From positions 94,986 to 158,985 of the forward strand of contig MU603957.1 in assembly GCA_025201845.1 (NCBI GenBank): a DNA stretch of 64,000 nucleotides, given 5' to 3'. Under the pieces are notes generated by a model. The model saw nothing but the letters and a program-made list of their open reading frames with translations, had not been told where the DNA came from and did not search any database. How positions within the stretch are numbered: the stretch's first letter is position 1; every line of letters begins with the position of its first letter. Source of the stretch: Martensiomyces pterosporus (lineage: Eukaryota > Kickxellomycota > Kickxellomycetes > Kickxellales > Kickxellaceae). The translations under genes were made by a program, and so were the position numbers. This document shows positions 9,395 through 19,500 of this stretch, one piece after another.

Positions 9395-10575
9395 TCAGCG
9401 GTCCCAATCTCGCGTGACGTCGCAGATGAGCTCCTTTTCAAGAATAAACTTTCCTTCTTTGAATTTCTGGCTTTCCTCGAATGCCTCAACCTACACACGA
9501 CGCAGTCGTTTCCAGAAGCAGTGGTGTGCGCAGACGGGTTTGTAAGTGGTCCTGCCAGCGTGCGCACTGAAACGACGTCTGCAGGGCAGCATTATACGCC
9601 AACTTACATATGTCCATCCGACATAGCTGTCGCATCCTATGCACGTAATGTCCTGAACGATGTGCACGCCCGTGGTCATGGTGCGCTTGTCCTCTTCGCC
9701 GGCCCTTACATTGACCACGTTGTCAAAGAGATATGCACGGCCATGCTGGCCGTTGTAGTCCTAGCAAGGATAAAAAGCCCAGCAACCGCACACTCGAGCG
9801 TGTAGTGTTAGCAGCAGGCAGGCATACAACCAGGCTCAGCGGGGGTGCATTGCTACTGCGGTGTTTATGGCTTGCCGCCAAGCCACCCATCGATTGCACA
9901 TCCATAGTGATGGGCAGAAAGCAAGGCACTGAGAAAGCCGCATATACGGGCCAGATCAACCCACCAAGCACGGCACACCGAATATTGGGGGAATATGGCT
10001 GCGCACGAAGAGCTCATTACAATGCACTGTTTGCAGACTCTGGTTAGGGAAAGGCGCGCACAAAGTAACCGCACGTGTCCGGAAGGGCAATCAGTAGCAT
10101 GATAAGCGGCGGGATGAGGTCACCACCGGAGGGGCAGCAGCAGGCATGGAATTGGAAGTGGGGAGAGGGGAAAGCAGGTGTGGGGAAGAAGGCTTGCTTG
10201 CTGTGGTCACGAAACGATCACTGGTGACCATGAGGCCATTTCAATAATTATCATTTGGCGCTTAATGGCGGGGCGGCGGGAGGTAGCAGGCGGCACATAC
10301 AAGCAATAGCGTAGCCAGGTCAGCCAGCCAGTCAGCCAGCAGGTAGGAGACAAGGAAGCAAGGAAAAGGGGGTGTCAGGCAATGCCACCAATTATTTCCT
10401 CCGTCAGAGACAAAGCCAGCAGCAGCAAGGGGTTCTCTCCCGCTCTGCGCAGCCCTTCGTCTTGGCGAGAACATACCTTGGATACGATCTTGCCCTTCTC
10501 GACAAAGTGGGTCCCGCACTCGGCGCACCCGTATATTCCTCTGCCTTTGAGGAAAACCTTGTACATGTAGCCCAT
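9395..10575 (-). CDS. Yippee/Moh1 family zinc-binding protein, three exons
   Basis: Spliced 115-aa protein. Exons on the minus strand: 10477-10575 (starts MGYMYKVFLKGRGIYGC), 9608-9760 (starts DYNGQHGRAYLFDNVVNV) and 9395-9490 (starts VEAFEESQKFKEGKFILE). Intron 1 is 9761-10476 (716 nt, donor GTATGT, acceptor GCTAG). Intron 2 is 9491-9607 (117 nt, donor GTAAGT, acceptor TGTAG). All junctions are phase 0. The spliced product has the yippee signature of two CxxC pairs (C17/C20 and C73/C76) separated by exactly 52 residues, which supports the splicing. The family includes yeast Moh1 and animal YPEL5, a subunit of the CTLH/GID ubiquitin ligase. Moh1 itself has been linked to stationary-phase survival. 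The start is the first conserved ATG. A 5' leader intron is possible, since CAG/GTGCTG lies just upstream. Confidence 0.9.
9761..10476 (-). other. Intron 1 of the yippee gene (716 nt)
   Basis: Defined by the GTATGT donor at 10471-10476 and the AG acceptor at 9761-9762. It is unusually long for a window where most genes have no intron. I see no coding exon or structured RNA in it; a hosted non-coding RNA or alternative promoter cannot be excluded. Confidence 0.75.
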
Positions 10576-11445
10576 GTTCAGCACCTGTATCTCTCAGCTA
10601 CGCAGGTGTAGTGGTGCCCAAAGACGGAAAGAAGATAAAGACGACCGCTATTGAAGAAAACGAGGGGTGCTGCCGCAACACACGTAGCAGCAATAGTGCG
10701 GCTGGATATATGTACTAACAACGAAGGCGGCAAGGCGACGAGCGAGGAGTGCGTCAGAGTATGCGATAGGCGGGTGCAGCAAATATAGCAGGGATATTCG
10801 AGCACTGTGCAGAAGGCTGGGGTGGTTCTGAATATACTGAGAATATAGGTAATTGAGGTGAAATGCTAAAGCAGAGCAAAAGAGAGAGAAAGAAGGAGAA
10901 AGGGCACGGCTACAGAAGAGTAGATGGATATATGAAGCACAGCAGAAAAGGAGAGCGAGGCAAAAAGGAGAGCTGAGCACTGCCGCTGCTGCATTCAGGC
11001 AGTTAGCTGGCGGAGCAGGCAGTGATGCTGTATGCGAGGCGGGCGGGTGCATGAGAAGGCCAAAGTGTATTGGCCGCCGCCTCGCGCATCCCTCCTCCTC
11101 CGCCTTGACAGCCATGAGACAGCACAGAAAACAGCAGAAGCAGGCAGCAGCAGCATTCTGTCGTCAGCACACCAGGCTATGATTTCATTTGCCGCGCTCA
11201 TTTGACTATGAGCAGCGATTGTGAGTGCACCCTCTGTCTCAGTGTGTGTGATGTCCTGCTTTGTGAGGGGCGGCGACGAATGTGCAAGTGCGGCCAGGCA
11301 AAAAAAAAGAGTCGGGATGTCGTCCATGGCCCGCCGCTGCTACGCACATCACCCACGCACCTGGGAAAACGCATTATCCCAGCATGCGTGCACGCGGAGA
11401 TGTGCGGAGAGGAGGGCAGATGGACTCGTGCGTGGCTTTTTCCTT

Positions 11446-11475
11446 TGGCTCTGGCTCTGGCTCTGGCTCTGGCTC
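11446..11475. repeat. (TGGCTC)5 hexanucleotide repeat
   Basis: Five perfect TGGCTC units in the intergenic region between the yippee gene and GNA1, followed by a degenerate TGCCGCTC. Confidence 0.95.
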
Positions 11476-12219
11476 TGCCGCTCCCGACCACGTGCCCCCG
11501 GGATCCGAGCCAGCTCCTTTTCGCTCTGGCTGCTGAGCTGATTCGGGTGTCAGGATCGGAGCCGGCTCCAACGCAAGATCCCGCGCTTGCAGGCTGGTGC
11601 TGGGCGGCAGGAAGCCCAGCAGGCTCTTATCAGCAGTCGATCGGATAGCTGTGCTGCCGCCCTTGCTGCTGCCGCAGAGATCGCACAGAATACCGTGCGC
11701 AAAGAGCAGCAGTGGTAGCTGCGTGCAGCCACTATACGCTCGTGGCTCCTTCTTGTGCCTGTGAGGGCTCGCTGTTCTATTAACAGACTGATGGCGCCCA
11801 CGATCATCGGCCCCGTCACAGCAGGACAACGGAGGCGAGCGTGGGCATGTTTTGCTTGTCACTGGCACTTCTAATAATAGAACGTAGGCTTGTGGAGCCG
11901 GGAGGAGCGCCAGCCAACCCACTGCGATCAGCGGGTGAGAAAAGGAGCCCGCTCCTGGGAGGGGCGTGGCCCTGGGCTCCACCCCCAACCACTCGCCTCC
12001 ACACAAGCGCGCTCACGCAAACAGGCACACAAACAAGCACGCACGTGGGCCAATGGCTTTCGCCACCTGTGGGGAGAAGGGGGAAGCAGCCTATGCCACG
12101 GGCGATCCCTGACAGGCTAATTTCGCTGTGCGCGCTGTCTGCGCTCTGTTGCAAAAAGGTCTTGCGACACCCTTAGCGCGCACTTTTCCTGGGACATATG
12201 CTAGCACAGAGAAGGGGCG

Positions 12220-12227
12220 TATAAAAG
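12220..12227 (+). promoter_or_regulatory. TATA box of GNA1
   Basis: TATAAAAG lies 335-342 bp upstream of the GNA1 ATG and is followed by a CT-rich leader ending in CACTCGCACCTG repeats. Position and sequence fit a strong TATA promoter. Confidence 0.6.
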
Positions 12228-12561
12228 AGACCCAGTCTACCCACGGCGCAAGAGGCGAGTTTCCTCTCCTTGAACTCCAGCAGCTTTCTCAGCAAGAGTA
12301 CTTCTTCATCGCCTCCCCTCTCTCCCCTCTCCTTTGTTTGCCAGCAAACCACGCCAGCAGCATAAACAGCCAGCCGACGGCATTCCACATTCTCTCGCCC
12401 TCCCCCCTGTGCACACGGAAGCTACTGCTCCCATCCCTCTTTGCCAGCACCGAAACAAACCACACGCCCGCTCGCCTAGGGTATCTATAGCTCATCTCCA
12501 CTCGTCTTCCTTCGCCATCCTCCACTCGCACCTGCACTCGCACCTGCACTCGCACACAGCC

Positions 12562-13083
12562 ATGGTCTTCAACAACTCCCTCTTTGATTCCTCGCTTCTC
12601 GGGACCTCCGCGCGCTCCATGGTCCCTGCCAACCACGTAATCCGGCCCCTCGAGCTCACAGACTTCCGCAAGGGCTACATCGAGTGCCTGTCCAACCTCA
12701 CAGTCGTTGGCGAGGTAACCGAGGAGCTGTTCGCCGAGAGCTTCGAGGAGATGCAGCGCTCTGGCAACTACTTTGTCGTCGTCGTGGAGGATCTTGAGAC
12801 CGAGAAGGTTGTCGCCTCGGGCACACTGGTAGTCGAGCAAAAGTTCATCCGCATGTGCGGACGCGTCGGCCACATCGAGGACGTCGTGGTCGCCAAGGGC
12901 CAGCAGGGAAAGCGCTTTGGCTTCACCATCATCAAGCAGCTGCGCGAACTCGGCGTCGTCACCGGCTGCTACAAGTCCATCCTCGACTGCAGCGAGGAGA
13001 ACGTGCCCTTCTACGAAAAATGCGGCCTTGAGAACAAGGGCATCCAGATGGCTGTCTACGCCCCCAACACCACGCAAAAGTAG
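12562..13083 (+). CDS. GNA1: Glucosamine 6-phosphate N-acetyltransferase
   Basis: A 173-aa GNAT-fold enzyme that acetylates glucosamine-6-phosphate with acetyl-CoA. This is the second committed step to UDP-GlcNAc, needed for chitin, GPI anchors and N-glycans. The family segments are present: IRPLELTDFRKGYIECLSNL, GHIEDVVVAKGQQGKRFG (acetyl-CoA binding loop, about residues 105-122), and LDCSEENVPFYEKCGL near the C-terminus. The length matches yeast Gna1 (159 aa) with a slightly longer N-terminus. The ATG sits in CCATGG after a CT-rich leader and TATA box. An upstream open stretch is that leader, not protein. Strong GC-ending codon bias suggests high expression. It is convergent with the focadhesin-like gene. 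Confidence 0.95.
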   Translation: MVFNNSLFDSSLLGTSARSMVPANHVIRPLELTDFRKGYIECLSNLTVVGEVTEELFAESFEEMQRSGNYFVVVVEDLETEKVVASGTLVVEQKFIRMCGRVGHIEDVVVAKGQQGKRFGFTIIKQLRELGVVTGCYKSILDCSEENVPFYEKCGLENKGIQMAVYAPNTTQK

Positions 13084-13537
13084 GCCCAGGTGCACGCGCT
13101 AGCGCACGTTTCAGGCGGCTCCCCTCGCGCCTCCTCGTCCGCTTCTACCGAACAGCGCCACTGCCAGGATAGCTGTGGCCACCAGTGACGCCCGACGACG
13201 CCTGCTGCGTGTCTTGTGCGCCACCTAGCCTCGCCAAATTGGATAGCTCCCGCGATAACGCGGGGCTATATATATTACTCGCTTGCATATATGTTGTATC
13301 CTTTCCCATTCAGTCTCCTATCTCAGCATTCAGTCTACTCTCCTTTTCCCAAATTAATATTATTGCACTCATACAATCTTCGACATGCCAGCGTGCGTCT
13401 GCGGATGCAACCCTGTGCTCCTCTCTCGCCCACCACCCAGCAAACTGGTGGCCACGCGCTATTGTCGTGGCGAAATGGAAGCGCCGCTGCGCAAGCTAAA
13501 AAGAAGTACCGCGCGGTATAGTGCCCGGCTTGTGCCC
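13084..13537. other. Region between GNA1 and focadhesin gene 3' ends, with a hairpin and a TATA-like site
   Basis: A 454-bp tail-to-tail gap. It contains a GC-rich hairpin at 13249-13264 followed at once by CTATATATATTA and a CT-rich stretch. An ATG at 13385 opens a frame starting MPACVCGCNPV. The arrangement resembles a promoter, but the frame soon runs antisense into the neighbouring gene, so it is not called as a gene. Confidence 0.45.
13249..13264. other. GC-rich hairpin CCCGCG-ATAA-CGCGGG
   Basis: Perfect 6-bp inverted repeat with a 4-base ATAA loop, just downstream of GNA1 and upstream of a TATATATA run. It could be a 3' end element of GNA1 or a regulatory palindrome. Confidence 0.6.
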
Positions 13538-16500
13538 TCACACAATTCTCTGCAGATCGCTGCTGGGCAGCATGCCCAGAATGGCCAAATTCGACAGCAC
13601 AAGCCTCAGCGCACGTCTTGTCAAGGGCGATTGTGCCAAGTCCAGCAGACCCGTCAGGCGCGACCTGAGCTGTGCTGGGTACTGCTGCTGCTGCCCCGAC
13701 AGCTCTGGCGCTGCTGCCGCCGCCTTGCCGATTCGTCCACGGGCAGCACTGGACTTGCTGTCCAGATCAACAATGTACTCCTGGATCTCTCCTGTCGCTA
13801 TTCCCAGCAGCATGTCGCTGTCTCCCACTACACCTGTTGCTGCAGACACACAATGCGGGTGTAGTCCTGTGAGGAGGGGCAGCAGCCAGCTGACACAGCT
13901 CACGGCTAGTGCCTGGTCGACAAATCCAGGCACCCCCTTGTCGTCCCCACTGCCGCTGCTGCTGCCAGCACAGGCAATGCTCGAAGCCAAAATAGCCATG
14001 TCGAGTGCCTGGACAGTCCACCGACGGCCCTCCGCGTCACCCACAGCAAGCACGCCGCTGTCTGTGCGACGGCGGTGCGTTGCACACATGGCTTCTGCGA
14101 CGCTGCGCAGACTCCAAGCAACGGAGGCGCGCAGCGCATCAGGCTCCAAGCATGCTTGCTGTCTGCACCGCCGAGCCCACTCCTTGAACGTGCGTTTGAG
14201 CCAATCGCCAACCACACCTTTAACATCCATCGTCATCCACGTCTTCTTCCCAGCAAGCAGCCTGCAGTCTGCACTATTGGCACCAGCAGCCGACTGGCAA
14301 ATCCACCGCTGCAAAACAAGGGATTGCTGCTCGACCAGGCTGCAGTAGCTGGCGGCGCCAAGGCCGCTTGTCTGGCGGCTCAAAATTGCTTGGCCATTCT
14401 CCACAATGTCTCCACAGCATGTAGCACCCAGGAGTTGCCACGACAGCATTTCTAGCTCGCTGCACGTGCTGATCCGCACACTTGGCTCTGCTGTGCCATC
14501 CGCACCCAGCAGCGACAGGAGGCTGGAAGCGATCTTCTCGCGCGCTACACCCACTGTCACTTCCTGGGAAACACCTGCAGCACCCTTGTATGCAATGTGG
14601 TTTTGCAGTGTTGCAAGCACCCTCGACCGCAGTGAGAAAAGAACAGGCGAGTCCAAATTGCCCGACAGCACCCCGCCAGCGAACAGTTTGCCGATAATGC
14701 TCGCGCACAGGTTCGTGACCTTGGCTGCTGGAATCGATACCTTGCTCATAATGCGGAACATCCGCTCCGCCTCGCTCTCTGCCATGTATCCCTGTGGCAC
14801 AAAAGTGCCGGCTGCTGCTGCGCCACTCTTCTCGAGCGAAGCAGGCAAGGTCTGCGATATTGCAGCGTCAAGCTCGGCCTGCACGCCAAGAGCATCGGTG
14901 CCAACCGCCAGAACAGCTCTCGCATCTCTGGTCGCGCCGCTGTTGCCCGCGCCATCGTCTTGTGCACTAGTGAGGCCAGAGAGATGCAAGACACGACCCA
15001 GTCCGGTGTCTCCCAGACACTCCAACGCCAGTGCCAACAGCGAGTCGGCAGCCTCCCTTTCAGAGTACTGCTCAGAGACTGGTGTGCTTGCAGCAATATC
15101 TGTTGCCCTAGCAACAATCTTCAGGAGGGCGTCCACAAGGACCTCGTTCATCGAACACGACGTCGGGCTCAGCTTACTGGCAACGCGCACTCCAAGCGCC
15201 AGCAGCGGCAGATTGGTGGATCCAGGTCCATCCACGTACGCCGCTATGATTCGGGCAAACACCTTGCGCGAATCGACCAGTGGGAAAGGTCTTGCAATCT
15301 TGTACATCGCCAACAGCAAGTACGCCAATCTGCACTCGACCGTTTCGACGATGTCTCCGTTTGCAGTCACCAGCGACTCAGCCAGCTCGGAAATGCTCTC
15401 CCACACGGCGCGGGTCCAGCTGGTGGGTGCTGGAAGCCGGCTGAGGTTTTTGGGCTCCTCGTCTGCTGCCCTGGCGGTGTCTGCATAGGCCTGGACTGAC
15501 GAGCCACCAGCAAGGTCGCTGGCGCTCTTCGCCGCCGGTCCGGATCCAGCACTGCTTTGAGGCTTTTGTTCGTCCCCGCCTGCTGCCGTGCTACCACTTG
15601 TCCCCTCGATCTGGTCTTCGTGCTCGTCAATGAGAAGGAGGTGCATGGCCCGCGACGACTGGGACCACAGGCCGCCCAGAACCACGCTGGCAATACGCGC
15701 AGCTCGCACATCGTCGATCTCTACCGCACGGGCCATGTCCTTGGCAGACACTGCCTGCTTTGTGTCCGTCTGCTCGCTGCCATCCCTCACGCTATCTCCA
15801 GACGTGCTGTCTTGCGTGACATACTGCAGCAAGCCTGAGCAGCTAAGCAAAGCCTCCAGCGGCTCCTGCAGCGTCTGCTCAGGGAGTCGCAGCCATGCGG
15901 TGCTTCCGTACTGCACAGACCCGATCCCCAGCAACACAGGCAGGTTCTTCTGCTGCTCGGCAGGCAGGTACTCGTTGCTAACCGTGGTTTCCGGCACACC
16001 GTGCATGGGGATTCCCAGCAGAATGGCCAGAGACACGATGCGGTTCGCTCTCAAGCTGGGCTTCTCTGTTGCGGCAAGCGCCAGCTCGCCCATGTCGCCC
16101 TTGACAGTCGCTGCATACTGCCTGACCAGCTTTGCATGAGCCGAGTGCGCCGTGCTCCTGCTGGTAGTCATCGCCAGGTGGTAGGCAAGGGTCGAGTATG
16201 CGACTTCAACAAAGTTCAAAACGTCCATCTGTGGTGATCCAGCAGCAGCATCGCCCGCCAGCTGCTTCTCGCCTAGGGACGCCCAGAGTTTGCGGACAAG
16301 GCGAGTGGCAGTCAGCCACACACGCTCCGGGGTGACAGTAAAGAGCCCACGGTGCAGCTCCAGGTGCCTTTGTGTGATGGGTCTGGGTGGCCACACAAAG
16401 CACAGATAGAACAGGCTCGAAACTGCCCGCTGGCTCCACTGCTCCTCCTCCACCAACGCCAGTGACTCGTATGCGACAGCAAGCGTCTGCGCAATCACTC

Positions 16501-19500
16501 GCATCGCTTGCGCTGCCCGCGGTGACGAATTCTGCTCAGCAAGCGCCGGGTTGATAAGCTGGGAAATCCAGTGGCGATGCATGGTGGCCAGCGACATGGC
16601 AACTCCCACACTGCCAACGTCAGCCGACATGGAAACATTGGAGCGAGCACCAGGCCCTGGGGCAGGTGAGTGCAAAACACCCAGTCTCTCAACGCAGCGT
16701 CTGATGTCGTCTGCCTCCACAGCCACAACGTCATCGCTGTGCTTGGTGTTCTGCTGCTTCTGCTTCGCAAACACCGGGTGCAGGTACATCAATGCTCGCG
16801 CAATAGCTTGCACAACCAGCGGCGGGAGGTCGCACAATCCGTCAACCGAAAGGGTGAGGCCACCCATCAGGAACTGCGTAATCTGGCTCAGCGTAGCCAT
16901 GTCATCGCTGCCTGAAATGGCGATTTGGCCAGCACACTCAACAGCAGCCGCCAGCACCCCTTCGTTGTATGTTCCAGCTGCCGATGGCCAGAAATCGGCT
17001 GGCGACGCTGCGTAAGGCAGTGTGCTCGTGTCGACAACGATCCCGCCCACAAGCATCGACAGCTCTGATCCCAGGTGCTGGTCCTGCGCCGATGCCGTTC
17101 TGACAAGCCCAACAAATGCGTGCAGGGCGTTTACCATGTGCGCTGGGACATGGCTAGTGCGCAGCGACTCTTGTAGCGTCAAGACAAACCGGTGGCCAGC
17201 AGCCGATATGGCTGCCAGCCCATCTGCCGCAGAAATGCTGCTGCCGACGTCCTCCTTGTCGCTTCCCAGCAACGCACCTTGGATCTCACGGAACGCCGTC
17301 GCAAACCAGATGGACCAGGCGTCTGTCGCGCTGTTGCGAATACACCAGTGATCAGCCAAGCTGACATCCGCCAGAAGCGACGACAGCTGCACGACAAACT
17401 TGTCGGCCCGACTCTCTGCCGATACACGTGCCCCTCCTTGGAGGTCCGCTGGCTGATTCTGCACATCCATACCACTGCTGACATTGTCTGGCGCTTCATC
17501 CCTGCCAGCGGCATCTGCCTCGGGAGACGCGTGTGATGGACCCACCATGGCTGCCAGCGCATAACCAGACGCCAAGGCGTCACTCCGGGCACTGCTGCCC
17601 TTGTACAGTTCGCCAATCTTGGATACGGCGGGCATAAGGACATCGTTCAGCCACTGGCTGCGCTCAAAGTTCGATCTCGCCCACAGCTGCCGCTGACCCA
17701 GGCCAGGCACGCCGCCAGCATCTTCATCATCTATGGCAGCCTTTGCCGATGCGCTGCTCCCGCTAATCAGGCTGCGGCGCATGAACTTGACTTCGTTGTC
17801 CATCAAAACCGCCAGCAGATCAGACATGCTTCCGCTTTTATTAATGCGCTCGACAAGCGGCCCCGTCGACTGCTGATGTGAGAGCAGTGCAAGAAGCGCA
17901 TCAACCGTCTGGCTAGGCGTGCTGCCTGAAACCAGAGGCAAGACCTCCTCCATCGGGTACGATGACAAGGCAGACAGGTACAGATCGCGAGTGCGTGGTT
18001 CCAGTGCCACTGCTGGCGGAGCCAAACCGCCAGGGGCGAGCTCAAGCACGCCGCCCGAATCCTGCTTGGGCAGTCCGCATTGCGGGAGAACGTACTGAGC
18101 AAGAATCTCCTGGCGGAATGCCGCATAGGTGTCGCTGTCCTCGCCATGGGTCGCTACGAGTCCGCAGAACCTTGCTAGCGCCTCCAATACAGGTCGTGCG
18201 CCACTGTCGGCTTCGCCAGCTCTCTTAAACCAGTGCTTTGCGGTCTTTGACAAAATCGCTGTCCACACACTGCGCACACCAGCCATCCTTGATTCGACGC
18301 AAATATTCGCAGCGTCGATGAGGAGCGCCGTGCTGCTCGCAGACAGCGACTCTTGAGCATAGCTCAGAAGCGAAAAGACCAAGGGCAGCATCTGGTCAGC
18401 GTATCTGTCGGGCTCTTTAGCGACCAAATCGCGAATCGTGACCAATACAGCCCACTCGTACTCTGGGTCCACCCCGCCGCCAGAAACATGACGGCCGTGT
18501 GCTTTGGTCGCCGACGCCTTTTTGGTCTCCACCATCTGCGTAATCACGGGTTTCAAGTCGCGCCAAACACGCGGGTTGCGTGCAACAATGTTTGACCACG
18601 CGCGGATTGCAAGACAGCATAGCCGCTGCTGGTCAGGCCGGGATTTGCCGTGGTTCCAAAGGCTCGAGACTACAGACACCACACGCGACGTGGCATAAGC
18701 GTCGTGCGTTGAAGCTAGGCAGGGGATTCCGTGGAGAATAAGCACATGGCGCAGCTTGGTTGGTGCATCTGGGTGTCTTAGCGCGCACATGAATAGGGGA
18801 AGCAAGCTCAGACGCAGGCGTGGGCGTGCATCCAGCAGAGACAATAGCTTGGCCAGAGCCAGACGCGACACCGAGGCGCTAGGGTCAGCACCGCCGCCAC
18901 TGAGCCTCCATTCGAACAAAAGTGGTGCGAGAAGCAGTGGCCTGTCGGCGATCGCGCTCACCGACTTGGTGATGCTGTCCAATGGACTCTGTCTGCTGCC
19001 AGCAGCATTTTGGCCATACAGCCCAGCATACACCGAGAGATAGTCGCAAAGGCTGTTGAATAGCAGCGGCAGATGGCCAGAGACCAACTCAGTGGCTGCT
19101 AGATCGGCAAGCGCTGCCTGAATACGGCCAATTTCCTGGGGATCCAGAACATCAGCAGGAGAAGCTATTTGGTCCGCATCCACTGACAAGTGGTAGGCCT
19201 GCAAGCATATACTTTGGCTGAACCCGTCCATAGCGACACAGAGTAAGGGGAACCGCGCCAGGGACACAATCTCGCTGGGGAAGCCCGAGACGATTGGTTT
19301 GTTGCGCGCAATCATATCAATAATCGAGAGCAAGCCCTTTTGCTCCGCGCTGGTTTTCGCAATAGCGACCTGGGTAACAGCGAGCACCCACATGACGACG
19401 TCGGGCGTCACACAGTCCCTGGACCGACGAGACCTCTTTGCTGAGGGCTGCTTATCCGCAGATAGAGCGTGTGCAGTGGCCGTCATGCGAGCAAGCACTG

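Larger units (their letters stand above)
10576..12561. other. Long divergent intergenic region between the yippee gene and GNA1
   Basis: About 2 kb without a recognised gene. The left half is CT-rich in the yippee transcription direction, like a long leader or promoter. The right end holds the GNA1 TATA box and CT-rich leader. A (TGGCTC)5 repeat lies at 11446-11475. Open frames of up to 210 codons exist but are low-complexity or shift composition mid-way, so they were not called genes. Confidence 0.5.

Noticed and set aside
11374..12006. 210-codon minus-strand frame between yippee and GNA1
   Set aside because: Includes a simple hexanucleotide repeat read as Pro-Glu, has no conserved sequence, and lies in promoter DNA.
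14406..15488. 360-codon plus-strand frame opposite the focadhesin-like gene
   Set aside because: One of several antisense frames under a continuous 2323-codon gene; no TATA box or conserved domain.
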